Assembly: GCA_022763185.1 (NCBI GenBank)
Contig: JALEGL010000006.1
Span: 31,793-95,792 of the forward strand
DNA: 64,000 nucleotides
Direction of reading: 5' to 3'
Source: a bacterium
GTDB lineage: Bacteria; Bdellovibrionota_G; JALEGL01
The notes beneath the pieces were generated by a model. That model saw only the letters and a program-made list of their open reading frames with translations, had not been told where the DNA came from and did no database searches. Position 1 is the stretch's first letter. The number at the start of each line of letters is the position of its first letter. Positions 7,226 through 15,859 of the stretch are shown here, piece after piece. A program made the position numbers and the translations under genes.

Positions 7226-8479
7226 ATGAAATTTACTTATAGTATCAAGTGTTTAAGCTTTATAACGGCTTTGTTTTTTGGAGAGATCTGTTTTGCACAA
7301 CAGTCAAATTTAATCAAAGATTACAACACTATATCACAAACCTTTGCCTGTGCTGTTGTACCAGAAGGCTATACTGGAAAGATAGATCAAGATAATGTTT
7401 TTGAACAAAGTTTTCTCATTGATCGCCATAACTCAGATCATCAAGGAGATATCACAAAGGATTATAGCTATAGAGTTGAAGATAGGTATTTAAGCTTTCC
7501 TCATCTTAAGTTTTATTACTTTCCTTACAATGGTAACTATTTTTCTTGGGCAAGCAACATGCGTTGGGGAGGTTCTAATGTCCCTGATAAAGACAACCCA
7601 TTTTATGTTGATACTCGTGAAGGTAAACAAATCATTCAACTCATAAGTTTGGACATGCAACTAGCGAGAATACCAAGAGGTACACGTAATTTAAATAATG
7701 AAAGGAATTTTACACCTGTTGCAATGGTTAAGTCTCACTGTGAGCATCATTTTGAACAAGAAGAATTGCAACATTTAAATGAGGGGTCAAGTTTATCAAA
7801 TACATCAACTTGGACTGAAAATCGCCAAAACATGTTACCCGCAATGGTTAATTATAATTTAGTTGCAAGGTTTCACTATAGAGATGAGCCAAGTAATTTT
7901 ATTGGTATCGAGAGTGTTCTCAAAGGTGATATTGATCTTAAACAGAATGGAAGTTTAATAGGAAGAGGTGGCTCTATTGATCTTGAAGACGCCACGTTCA
8001 ATCATAGTATTTCTGTTGAAAACATTTATCAATCACAAGCTTTTACAGATGAAGCTTTAAAGCTTTATTGGTGGCAGTTTACAGCCATACCCTTTTTTAA
8101 GAATTACAAAAACTCAGCATTTACAGATCCTGGATTTTATTTAAGCTTAAATGAAGAAGAAAAAATATTATTAAATTGGCAGTTAAGAACACATCAAAGG
8201 GTTAATGAACAAAGTTTTAAAATTAAATCCAGTTCGGTTACGGTTTCTGAACCTGGTTATGAACCTTGGGAACTCCCTGCAAATAGATCATTAAGAATTA
8301 CCGATGAGTTTGGTTATGAAAAAGCATCAGGAACAGGGTCTGTTAGTTTTACTTTTGATGAACGTATTTATGTCAATAATGATGTTTATCAATTAAAATG
8401 TAGTTGGTGGCCAAAAGACTTAATTATTAAATCAACAAATAGTAATAAAGGTCCTTTAGCCAATCAATCATGCAATTGA
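7226..8479 (+). CDS. Exported protein of unknown function
   Basis: Not recognised. The chosen ATG at 7226 follows GAGGGA by 4 nt and gives a good signal peptide (residues 1-24, cleaved after CFA). The 417-residue product is rich in Tyr, Trp, Asn and Phe, with many short strand-like segments (SFPHLKFYYFPYNGNYFSWA, near 83-102) and four Cys in the mature part, consistent with a periplasmic or surface beta-rich protein. It lies between the two DUF4412-like paralogues on the same strand, and the gaps (110 and 115 bp) leave room for separate promoters. The 10-bp palindrome CAACGCGTTG lies upstream at 7158-7167. Confidence 0.6.
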   Translation: MKFTYSIKCLSFITALFFGEICFAQQSNLIKDYNTISQTFACAVVPEGYTGKIDQDNVFEQSFLIDRHNSDHQGDITKDYSYRVEDRYLSFPHLKFYYFPYNGNYFSWASNMRWGGSNVPDKDNPFYVDTREGKQIIQLISLDMQLARIPRGTRNLNNERNFTPVAMVKSHCEHHFEQEELQHLNEGSSLSNTSTWTENRQNMLPAMVNYNLVARFHYRDEPSNFIGIESVLKGDIDLKQNGSLIGRGGSIDLEDATFNHSISVENIYQSQAFTDEALKLYWWQFTAIPFFKNYKNSAFTDPGFYLSLNEEEKILLNWQLRTHQRVNEQSFKIKSSSVTVSEPGYEPWELPANRSLRITDEFGYEKASGTGSVSFTFDERIYVNNDVYQLKCSWWPKDLIIKSTNSNKGPLANQSCN

Positions 8480-8594
8480 ATACGTTTTATACGGTTAGGT
8501 GCATATTGTTAGTCAATAGAAATATCAATCGTTTGTATTTTAAATAAATACCTGTAAGGTATTGTTTTTGACATTTTATTTAAGGAGAATCACT

Positions 8595-9353
8595 ATGATA
8601 CGCTTTATGCACATTATTTTACTATTGCCTAGCTTATTAAGCTCTGTATATGCCAATGGTGTAGTGGTAGACTATACAATGATCATTAATCAAGCCCAGC
8701 AAAATATGAGTGGAAGCATGAAAGCATTTTACCAAAATGGAATGACCCGAGTTGAGATGAATATAAAAAATATGCCTATGGGTAAGATGATTCATTTGAG
8801 TGATGCTAAAAAAAAGACGAGCTATACGCTATTTCCTGAAGAAAAATCTTACATAGAGAATGCTATCCGTCAGAGCTCTCAACATAAAAGTAAACATAAT
8901 TTTAAACCCACAAAAGATAAAAAAACCATTGCTGGGCATAAGTGTCAGGTTTATGAGAAAAAAAGCCGGACACAAGATGAACAAGTATGTTTGAGTGATG
9001 ATTTGTATAAAAAATACAAATCCATGATGGCAGCATTTTATAGCAACAAAAAAAACAACGTTCTGCCAGAAGATATACAAGGTTTTCCTCTAGAATTTGA
9101 ATCAAAAAAGAACAATAAACTTGAAACCCAAGTGCGCGTTATTTCACTGAAAGAAAAAAATATCAAAACATCAATGTTTACACTTCCTAAAGGTTACAAA
9201 AAAATGAACAGCGCCCCTGTAGCAGATCAAGATATGGAGGATATGAAAAAATCTATGATGGAGGCCATGAAAAATGGTGGCATGGATGCTAAAAAAATTG
9301 AAGCAATGAAAAAAATGGCTGAGGAGATGAAGAAAAAATATCAAAGCCAATAA
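8595..9353 (+). CDS. Exported DUF4412-like protein (paralogue 2) with Met/Lys-rich tail
   Basis: The ATG at 8595 lies 7 nt after AAGGAG, so the in-frame TTG 33 bp upstream is rejected. Signal peptide 1-20. Blocks shared with the protein at 6462 are HLSDAKKKTSYTLFPEEKSY, KTIAGHKCQVYEK, EQVCLSDDLYKKYKS, IQGFPLEFE and the tail LKEKNIKTSMFTLPKGYKKM. These mark a DUF4412-like domain over residues 22-215 with one conserved Cys pair. Unlike the paralogue it ends in about 40 residues made almost only of Met, Lys, Glu, Asp and Ala (DMEDMKKSMMEAMKNGG), which could bind metal or form a charged helix. Function unknown. Confidence 0.65.
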   Translation: MIRFMHIILLLPSLLSSVYANGVVVDYTMIINQAQQNMSGSMKAFYQNGMTRVEMNIKNMPMGKMIHLSDAKKKTSYTLFPEEKSYIENAIRQSSQHKSKHNFKPTKDKKTIAGHKCQVYEKKSRTQDEQVCLSDDLYKKYKSMMAAFYSNKKNNVLPEDIQGFPLEFESKKNNKLETQVRVISLKEKNIKTSMFTLPKGYKKMNSAPVADQDMEDMKKSMMEAMKNGGMDAKKIEAMKKMAEEMKKKYQSQ

Positions 9354-9611
9354 TACAAAAATTAAACGTTTAGTAGAAAGCCATAGTTATCATTAACTGT
9401 ATATTACAGTCTTACTGTAGTGAAGAGTCAACCGAAGTGTTTTTTTAAGCATAGCAAAATATTGGTTGAGGATGTAAAAAATCTAACTTTTCTTAGATCA
9501 AGATTAAGGGACAGTTTGAAATAAATGTGTATCAAAGAATTATGCATAGAGTGTTAGCTACGTCTTGTATAAATTTAAAAATAAATTAAATATATTGGTA
9601 AGAATAGATTC
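9354..9611. other. Intergenic region with a single REP half-site
   Basis: No gene visible. GGGACAGTTT at 9508-9517 is one arm of the GGGGACAG repeat family seen at 778-927. The rest is AT-rich, ending at the terminator at 9612. Confidence 0.35.
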
Positions 9612-9642
9612 AAAAAAAAGGCACCTTACAAGGTGCCTTTTT
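9612..9642. terminator. Bidirectional Rho-independent terminator
   Basis: Stem GGCACCT (9620-9626), loop TACA, AGGTGCC (9631-9637), with eight A before and five T after. It works on both strands and lies between convergent genes: the DUF4412-like gene on + and the lipoprotein gene on -. Confidence 0.85.
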
Positions 9643-9664
9643 GGGTTAGAGTTAAATGTTGCTC

Positions 9665-10273
9665 TTATAAGTCAAGAAAGGGAACGACACGGTCATAGTC
9701 AGTGCCACATAAATTGCCTGAGAATTCACCAACAAAATAAAATTCAGCAATAAGTGCAATGCTGTCAATATTGATTCCACAGGTTCCGTTTTCTACTTCA
9801 TCACCACTGACTTCAAGAGAACCTTTATATTCTGAATCAAAACTTCCAGTTAAAATACCTTCTTCACCATCATTAAAGCTTTCGATAACGGTATCTGTTT
9901 TGACTTCAAGTGTGCCATTAACAGTCATTTCTTCTTCTGAGGCTGTTTCTATTACGCAATCGGTAAAAACCACTTCATTTAGGTCAAAGGTTCCATCAAA
10001 CTCTTCTTGCTGTTCATTTACTTCATAATTGACAACACCTTTAACGTCCATGGTCCCGCTAATAGGGCAGTCGATTGAGTCGTCGATGTCTTCCTCAAGT
10101 CCAACAAAAATAAACCCTTCAGAAGGGAAGAGGCTAGCCATAAGCAGTAGCTGGGCCATTGCATTTTGTTGCTGAGAGTTTAGGCTAGTGGTAGAATCAA
10201 AATCAGAATCACCACAAGAGGTTAATAATAGGGCAATAAATAATGTGTTTATGTATAAAATAAGTTTTTTCAT
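9665..10273 (-). CDS. Acidic lipoprotein of unknown function
   Basis: The N-terminus MKKLILYINTLFIALLLTSC is a lipoprotein signal with lipobox LTSC and Cys at 20. Asp at +3 rather than +2 after the Cys does not give a strong inner-membrane retention signal, so outer-membrane sorting is likely. The mature part is acidic and strand-rich, with three repeats of a block such as GTMDVKG, GTFDLNE, GTLEVKTD and GSLEVSGD, suggesting a small beta-sandwich or beta-helix-like array, and five Cys that may pair. No known family recognised. Monocistronic, ended by the strong terminator at 9612-9642. Confidence 0.65.
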   Translation of the reverse strand: MKKLILYINTLFIALLLTSCGDSDFDSTTSLNSQQQNAMAQLLLMASLFPSEGFIFVGLEEDIDDSIDCPISGTMDVKGVVNYEVNEQQEEFDGTFDLNEVVFTDCVIETASEEEMTVNGTLEVKTDTVIESFNDGEEGILTGSFDSEYKGSLEVSGDEVENGTCGINIDSIALIAEFYFVGEFSGNLCGTDYDRVVPFLDL

Positions 10274-10412
10274 AGAAGTAATTCTGTACTAATAAATATA
10301 AAATGGCAAATTTATGTAGAGGGGGTTATTTTTTTTTAGTTGTGTTGTATCAATTTATCATGTGATGACTTTAAATGTTTGATGTATGGCTAAATTAGAT
10401 TATGATAAGCCT

Positions 10413-11270
10413 ATGAATCTATTAAAAAATATATTTTTTGGCTTGTTTTTTTTAAATGTTATATTGACACAGGCTTTTGCTGTGCCATGTTCACAAGGTA
10501 CGTTCAGTGCTGATGGGCATGAACCCTGTACCAATTGCCCGGTAGGTACTTTTGCATCGGAAGAAGGTGCAACTCAGTGTACGCCATGTTCTCCTGGAAG
10601 TTTTAGCTCAGAAGAAGGTCAGATCGAATGTATTTTATGTCCTATTGGCAGGTTTCAACCGGATTCAGGTCAAAGTTCATGTTATGGTTGTGCACCAGGA
10701 AGTTTTGCCAATTTCATGGGCAGTATCACCTGTACCCTTTGTCCTGAAGGTTATTTTCAAGCCAATTCTGAAGCAATGCTCTGTTACGAATGCGAACCTG
10801 GGAAAGTGAGTTTAGCTGGAGCTAATGCTTGTGTAGACACACTTAATGCTTCAAGTTGTCTTGATGGGCAGTATGAATCTGGTATGGGCTGTGCCGATTG
10901 TGATCCTGGAACCTATGCTCAAGCGGGCGATGGTTTTTGTAGAGTGTGTGAGTCTGGAACTTTCTCTGATCAACCTGCTGCCAGCGTTTGTGAAGAGTGT
11001 CAAAAGGGGACATCTTCAAGTTTTGCTATTGGTAGAACAGATTGTACCCTCTGTTCGGCAGGGACGTTTGCTGAAGATACAGGTTCTCCTGGTTGTGAAG
11101 ATTGCCCTGAAGGCACAAAAGCAGCAGCGGGTTCCTCTGAGTGTGTTCCTATAAAATCTAAAAAAGGTGGTTGTCAGACAAGTGATGGACATATTTTACT
11201 TGTATTATTGGCACTTGTTCTTTTCCAATATAAGCAAGGTTTGAGCTTGCAAGTAAAAAAGTCAAACTGA
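10413..11270 (+). CDS. Cys-rich ephrin-receptor-like repeat protein with C-terminal anchor
   Basis: Exported surface protein. The ATG at 10413 gives a clean signal peptide (about 25 residues, ending AFA); an ATG at 10386 adds nine polar residues. The mature part holds about nine Cys-rich units of 23-25 residues with the pattern C-x2-C-x2-G-x-F or Y-x7-G-x3-C-x2-C, as in the GCC2/GCC3 (ephrin-receptor-like) repeats of eukaryotic receptors. Near the C-terminus come KKGGCQTSDG, a hydrophobic helix and a basic tail. This order (Gly-Cys, membrane helix, basic residues) resembles the MYXO-CTERM sorting signal of myxobacteria. Likely a cell-surface adhesion or recognition protein; its partner is unknown. 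No Shine-Dalgarno. Confidence 0.7.
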   Translation: MNLLKNIFFGLFFLNVILTQAFAVPCSQGTFSADGHEPCTNCPVGTFASEEGATQCTPCSPGSFSSEEGQIECILCPIGRFQPDSGQSSCYGCAPGSFANFMGSITCTLCPEGYFQANSEAMLCYECEPGKVSLAGANACVDTLNASSCLDGQYESGMGCADCDPGTYAQAGDGFCRVCESGTFSDQPAASVCEECQKGTSSSFAIGRTDCTLCSAGTFAEDTGSPGCEDCPEGTKAAAGSSECVPIKSKKGGCQTSDGHILLVLLALVLFQYKQGLSLQVKKSN

Positions 11271-11329
11271 TTAAAGACATTGTAATTATGCAGTAGCATT
11301 GCTTCAAATTAATTTTAGTAGAAGGCTTC

Positions 11330-11365
11330 TTGACCTATGGATGAATCAATATATATTCCTTAGCT
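11330..11365 (+). promoter_or_regulatory. Promoter of the CDF gene, apparently leaderless
   Basis: TTGACC (11330-11335), 16-bp spacer, TATATT (11352-11357), then eight bases to the ATG at 11366. The predicted start point falls at or next to the ATG, and no Shine-Dalgarno is present. Confidence 0.6.
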
Positions 11366-12370
11366 ATGGCCAGTGGATCAAAAGTCGCTGTATACAGCGC
11401 AATTATTGGGAACAGCATTGTGATGGTGGCAAAGTTTATTGCTTTTTTTTTCACTGGATCGAGTTCTATGTTGTCTGAAGGTATTCACTCTTTTGCCGAT
11501 GTGAGCAACCAGTGTTTGTTAGCCTTAGGCATACAAAAATCTCAGCGAAAAGCGGATGCCCGGCATCCCTATGGCTATGTTAGAGAGCGTTATATATGGG
11601 CGCTTATTTCTGCTGTGGGTATTTTTTTCTTGGGCTGTGGTGTAACCGTTTATCATGGTGTACATGGTTTGTTTGATCCACATGAAATTGAAGATTATAC
11701 ACTGGCCTTTGCAGTCCTTGCCTTTGCGTTTGTGGTTGAGGGCACCACATTCATCATTGCATTAAAAGCAGTACAAAAAGAAGCTTTAAAACGACAGCAG
11801 AGTTTTTTTTCCTATTTTAAGGGGGGTACCGATCCCACTGGGGTGGCTGTGATTTTGGAAGACGGTGCTGCTGTGTTGGGTGTTATTATTGCAGCAGTAG
11901 GGCTGACCTTCAGTTACCATACGCATAATCCATTTTGGGATAGTATGGCAACCATCATGATTGGCTTACTGTTAGGCGTCGTGGCAACATTCATTGCTGT
12001 TAGGACAAGAGGCTTATTGATTGGACAAGCCATACCGGAAGTAAGTCGAAAAAAAGTACTTGAAATATTACAAACTGAACCAGTGATTGATCAAGTTTAC
12101 GATATCAAAACAGCCATTATTGGAGCACAAGATCTTCTTTTTAAAGCAGATGTTGAGTTTGATGGGGAAAAGATTGCAGAAAAATACATACAAGATTACG
12201 ACTTCAATCAACTGATAGATGATTTAAAAACAAGAGATGATTTAAGAAAGTTTTTGCTAGAGTATGGTGATCATGTGATAGAAACTTTAGGGGATGAAAT
12301 TGATCGCATTGAAAAAAAAATCAAGCATGAAATCCCAGACTTGAAGCATATTGATCTGGAAGTTAATTAG
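11366..12370 (+). CDS. Cation diffusion facilitator (ZnT9-like) metal transporter
   Basis: A 334-residue CDF protein that would export Zn2+ or another divalent cation in exchange for protons. Six transmembrane helices are visible between 8 and 215. Metal-site residues are H41 and D45 in SEGIHSFADV on helix 2 and E165/D166 in VILEDGAAVLG on helix 5. The His/Asp pairing and the long helix 4-5 linker (QKEALKRQQSFFSYFKGG) fit the SLC30A9-like branch. The cytoplasmic tail (230-334) holds the ferredoxin-like domain, ending in a long charged helix. It is distinct from the FieF-like gene at 34749. Single gene with its own promoter. Confidence 0.85.
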   Translation: MASGSKVAVYSAIIGNSIVMVAKFIAFFFTGSSSMLSEGIHSFADVSNQCLLALGIQKSQRKADARHPYGYVRERYIWALISAVGIFFLGCGVTVYHGVHGLFDPHEIEDYTLAFAVLAFAFVVEGTTFIIALKAVQKEALKRQQSFFSYFKGGTDPTGVAVILEDGAAVLGVIIAAVGLTFSYHTHNPFWDSMATIMIGLLLGVVATFIAVRTRGLLIGQAIPEVSRKKVLEILQTEPVIDQVYDIKTAIIGAQDLLFKADVEFDGEKIAEKYIQDYDFNQLIDDLKTRDDLRKFLLEYGDHVIETLGDEIDRIEKKIKHEIPDLKHIDLEVN

Positions 12371-12504
12371 CGCGGTTCAGATTTTATGGTAAGCAGTAAT
12401 TTTTTCGAATCTCTTCGTTCTTGCGATCTTACTACTCTAAAACTAGTTAATGAAACCAGTCTGATTTTTTTTGAAGTATAATTTATAGTGTTTTCAGATG
12501 CACA

Positions 12505-13299
12505 TTATTGAATTTTTTTAAATGGAAGTAAAAGAATTTTGATCAAACTGTGTTCTGAAGATTTTCTAAAATAAGACAAACCAATGGTTGAATCATTTTT
12601 AAATTGAGCTTGGTAAGTTTTAAACAAACGATCCCAAATGGATAGATTAAAGCCAAAGTTTTTATTGGCTTCTTCATGGTTAACAGAATGGTGAACAATA
12701 TGCATTTGCGGCGTTACCAGTAAGTAGCGCAAAATACCTTCAAATTTTTTAGGAATATAAAGATTGGCATGATTGAACATGGCTAAAAAGTTTAAGATGA
12801 TTTCAAAGACAATAATTGCTGTTACAGATATGCCTAAAATAACAACAAACATAGATTTATACAAAAGCGACGCCAGGATTTCTACCGGGTGAAAGCGTAA
12901 AGCACTGGTTGCATCTAGATCAATATCTGCATGATGCACTTTATGAAAACGCCAAAAAATAGGAATTTTATGTGATAAAACATGCTGAATATAAATCGCT
13001 AAATCTAAAATAATAATTGAGAGTACAAGCTCAAGCCCTTGATGAATAGAGTAATGATTAAAAAAACCCAAAGAATGCTCTTTGGCATAAAGCGCAAAAA
13101 AAATAAGCCCCGTAGGAAAGATAAGTTTTATTAGAACGTTAGAGATAAGGGTCATGAGTGTATTGGCAGGCCAGCGTTCAAATCGTTTTAAACTTCTTGG
13201 GCGGTAAGATAAAAAATATTCTAATATGGAAAAAATAACTAAACCCAATAGAAAAACAAAGAGTCGGATATATTCTGGTTTAAAAATGAAGTTAGGCAC
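12505..13299 (-). CDS. Sterol desaturase / fatty acid hydroxylase family protein
   Basis: Integral membrane di-iron oxygenase-like protein of 264 residues. All His boxes are present: HVLSH (H106, H110), HKVHH (H119, H122, H123), an isolated HAN at 177, and HIVHH (H200, H203, H204). The HxxHH pairs bind the di-iron centre that hydroxylates or desaturates a lipid at the cytosolic face of the membrane. Substrate (fatty acid, hopanoid, sterol or ether lipid) cannot be told. GTG start, 3 nt after the stop of the rhodanese gene, so the two form an operon and are probably co-translated. Confidence 0.8.
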   Translation of the reverse strand: MPNFIFKPEYIRLFVFLLGLVIFSILEYFLSYRPRSLKRFERWPANTLMTLISNVLIKLIFPTGLIFFALYAKEHSLGFFNHYSIHQGLELVLSIIILDLAIYIQHVLSHKIPIFWRFHKVHHADIDLDATSALRFHPVEILASLLYKSMFVVILGISVTAIIVFEIILNFLAMFNHANLYIPKKFEGILRYLLVTPQMHIVHHSVNHEEANKNFGFNLSIWDRLFKTYQAQFKNDSTIGLSYFRKSSEHSLIKILLLPFKKIQ

Positions 13300-13302
13300 A
13301 GT

Positions 13303-13716
13303 TTAGTTTAACCAATCTTTCATACCTTGACGATAGTCTTTTACATTTAAACTCATAGACTGCATTATTTGAGCAGCTTTATTGGAACGGACCCCAACCC
13401 AACAATAAACAATATAGGTTTTGTTTGGATCTAAAGCTTTAAGCTGATCAGAAAAATTAAACGAAAAATAATTAATGTGAACAGCATCAGCAATTTTGCC
13501 GGTTTTATTTATTTCCCAAGCCGTTCTTAAGTCAATCAGTATGGGACGGTCTTTTGTTTTTTCTTGGGCTAAAGTTTTTTTTATTGTTTGTTTGGAAACG
13601 GTTTGCACTTGGGGTGCAGCAGGCTCTTTTAACCATACAATCAACCATAAAAAAGCAATGCTGAGTAATGTGATGAGAGCAAGGAGTAATTTTTTTTGTT
13701 TTAGCTGTAGGAGCAT
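13303..13716 (-). CDS. Membrane-anchored rhodanese-domain protein
   Basis: One N-terminal membrane helix (residues 9-29) is followed by a single rhodanese domain (about 40-137). The domain is periplasmic if the helix acts as an uncleaved signal anchor. The active-site loop starts with C105 (YCWVGVRSNKA), six residues long as in sulfurtransferases rather than Cdc25-like phosphatases, and DLRTAWE (62-68) marks the domain start. It would carry sulfane sulphur as a persulphide. It is the first gene of a two-gene unit with the sterol-desaturase-like gene; what links them is not clear. Confidence 0.8.
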   Translation of the reverse strand: MLLQLKQKKLLLALITLLSIAFLWLIVWLKEPAAPQVQTVSKQTIKKTLAQEKTKDRPILIDLRTAWEINKTGKIADAVHINYFSFNFSDQLKALDPNKTYIVYCWVGVRSNKAAQIMQSMSLNVKDYRQGMKDWLN

Positions 13717-13793
13717 AGCTTTTACTTAACCTGTTTTGCTCTAGAAATCCATGGATTATAGCTTAGTTTTTATTCATACGATCTGCGCTTGAT

Positions 13794-14518
13794 TTGTTTA
13801 GTAAGACTGAGCCAGTAAAAAGTATGTATGGGGAAATTAGGAAAGCAGCAGTAGCATTGGTTTTTTGTCTTGTCTCTGGGGTGCTGGCTCAACAAAGAGC
13901 CAATGTAGTTATCTTGGTTGATGTTTCTGGTAGCATTGCTTACATTCTACGGTCTATTCATATTGCAAAAATCATTGCCCAGGATACATGTATCAGTCAG
14001 AAATCTGATGGCAGTAGAGTGGCTATTTTAGGTTTTGGGCAAACCGTTAACACCTCGTATGACTTTTCTAGTTCATCGTCTTAAATTAGAGAAAGTTGGG
14101 ATTCATCTTGGTCTATTGATTTGTATGAAGGTCTAAGTCACAACCAAACACTTATTACGCCGGCTTTGCATGAAGCTGAGCACTTGCTAGAAAAATCACA
14201 ACAAGGGCATAAAAATATTGTTGTTATATTGGATGGGATGTTTGATGACCGAAACGCCATGATTTTAGAAAGGGAATATTTCAATACTACAGGTATTGGC
14301 GTTGTTGCACTTGCAGTTCCTATTCAAGTAACAGAGTCTACACCCTTTAATGAATATGAACCAATCACCGATCCATGCAAAAACATGCCCCATCGTTAAG
14401 GAATCTTCTCATTGAAAACAAGAAAAATCTGCAATACATCTCTGATAAGTACATTGAAAGCCTAAGTCAGTTGCAAGCCTTAATTTTTAAAGAAACCTTG
14501 CGTTGTTTTAAAGCTTGA
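13794..14518 (+). pseudogene. Broken exported vWA-domain protein
   Basis: A von Willebrand A domain protein interrupted by an in-frame TAA at 14082-14084. Before it: a signal peptide (from the ATG at 13824), then VVILVDVSGSIAY with the MIDAS motif DxSxS. After it, in the same frame: NQTLITPALHEAEHLL (MIDAS Thr) and VVILDGMFDDRN (MIDAS Asp), ending at a stop at 14397. The third MIDAS element thus lies beyond the stop. A second frame (14375-14518, one-base shift) continues with KNLQYISDKYIESLSQLQALI and ends Cys-Phe-Lys-Ala, like the C-terminus of the intact vWA protein at 57577, so a frameshift near 14380-14400 is likely too. Stop suppression is possible but unlikely with two lesions. Confidence 0.7.
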
Positions 14519-14608
14519 ACTTTGGCCGGTAAAAAATTAGCACTACCTGTCTAGCGTATACAGTTTTTATTGGTGAGATTTTGATGAGAGTGGTATTTTG
14601 TTTCAACC

Positions 14609-15859
14609 ATGGCCAAAAAAAGAAAATCAACACTTTATCCAAAAACATCCGTTATTACTGAGGGTTTTGATCCTTCTTTATCCGTTGGTTCAGCTCGACC
14701 AGCGGTGTTTAGAAGTTCTACTTTTGTTTTTTCTTCACCAGAAGCAGCAGAAAATGCTTTTGCCATTGCATTGAACAAAAAAGAAAAAGAAGCAGATGAA
14801 ATACCCGAATTAATTTACTCGCGTTTATCGCATCCCAATGCCGAAATTTTAGAAAAACATTTAACCCCGCTTGAGCCCAGGGCAAAAGATGCGGTGGTAT
14901 TCAACTCAGGCATGGCCGCCATCTCAACATTACTGCTGGCTCTTAATAAACCCGGAGAATCATTTGTTTATACCACGCCACTTTATGGCGGAACCTACCA
15001 CCTTATTAATGAAGTGTTACAGCCTCTAAATATTCAAGGTATTGAGGCTCCGGCAAAAAGTCTAAACCAAGTATTGACCACGATTAAAAACAATAAAACC
15101 ATCAGTATGGTATTTGTGGAAACTCCTTCCAACCCTAACTTACGTTTACTGGATATAAAGCAAATTGCTCAGGCTTGTAAAACCCACCCTAAACAACCTT
15201 TATTGGTTGTGGACAATACCTTGATGGGACCAACCTACCAGCACCCGATTCAATTAGGGGCAGATTTAGTTGTGTATTCTGCCACAAAGTATTTGGCTGG
15301 TTTTAGTGATATGTTGGGTGGCGTGATTTTGGGGAAAACCATAGAACATTTAAATGCCTTGCGTGGGTATAGAGCTCTTTTGGGTAATATCATGCAAGCT
15401 GATGAATGCTGGATTTTGGACAGTCGCTTGCCCACAGTCCAGTTGCGAATGGAAAAACAAAGTAAAAATGCGCAAAAAATTGTTAAAGCCATTCATCAGC
15501 ATCCAACAATAAAACAAGTTTATTATCCAGGTTATTTTACGGATTCCAAACAACAAACCTTATGGGAAGATCAGTGTGGGCAACCAGGAGCTTTATTTTC
15601 ATTGGTTCTAAAAGGAGGTAAAAGCCAGGCCTTTAATTTTTTAAGACATCTAAAGATTATCAAAAATGCGGTGAGCTTGGGTGGAATGGAGTCTCTTGCT
15701 TGTCATCCTGCCAGCACCACCCACAGTGAAATGACAGATGAAGTGTTAAAAGAAAACGACATTGATCAAGGCTTGGTTAGAGTGTCAGTAGGCATTGAAG
15801 ACTGGCGTGATATTCAACAAGATATTCAGCAAGCTTTAGACAAAAGTGATCAGATTTAA
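14609..15859 (+). CDS. Cys/Met-metabolism PLP enzyme (cystathionine gamma-synthase / methionine gamma-lyase family)
   Basis: A cytosolic fold-type I PLP enzyme of 416 residues, handling gamma-substituted amino acids such as O-acylhomoserine, cystathionine or methionine. Hallmarks: [15 protein letters not shown] (98-112), PLYGGTYHL (Y126), VETPSNPNL (170-178), VVDNT (D202) and [15 protein letters not shown] with the Schiff-base Lys at 227. The extended N-terminus and an insertion around 52-68 ([14 protein letters not shown]) match a subgroup often annotated simply as Cys/Met metabolism. Substrate cannot be fixed from sequence. TTGGTG-18 bp-TATTTT ends nine bases before the ATG, so leaderless expression is possible. 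Its 3' end overlaps asnS by 4 bp, convergently. Confidence 0.8.
   Translation: MAKKRKSTLYPKTSVITEGFDPSLSVGSARPAVFRSSTFVFSSPEAAENAFAIALNKKEKEADEIPELIYSRLSHPNAEILEKHLTPLEPRAKDAVVFNSGMAAISTLLLALNKPGESFVYTTPLYGGTYHLINEVLQPLNIQGIEAPAKSLNQVLTTIKNNKTISMVFVETPSNPNLRLLDIKQIAQACKTHPKQPLLVVDNTLMGPTYQHPIQLGADLVVYSATKYLAGFSDMLGGVILGKTIEHLNALRGYRALLGNIMQADECWILDSRLPTVQLRMEKQSKNAQKIVKAIHQHPTIKQVYYPGYFTDSKQQTLWEDQCGQPGALFSLVLKGGKSQAFNFLRHLKIIKNAVSLGGMESLACHPASTTHSEMTDEVLKENDIDQGLVRVSVGIEDWRDIQQDIQQALDKSDQI

Noticed and set aside
13303..13716. Rhodanese as a Cdc25-like phosphatase
   Set aside because: The active-site loop after C105 has the sulfurtransferase length.
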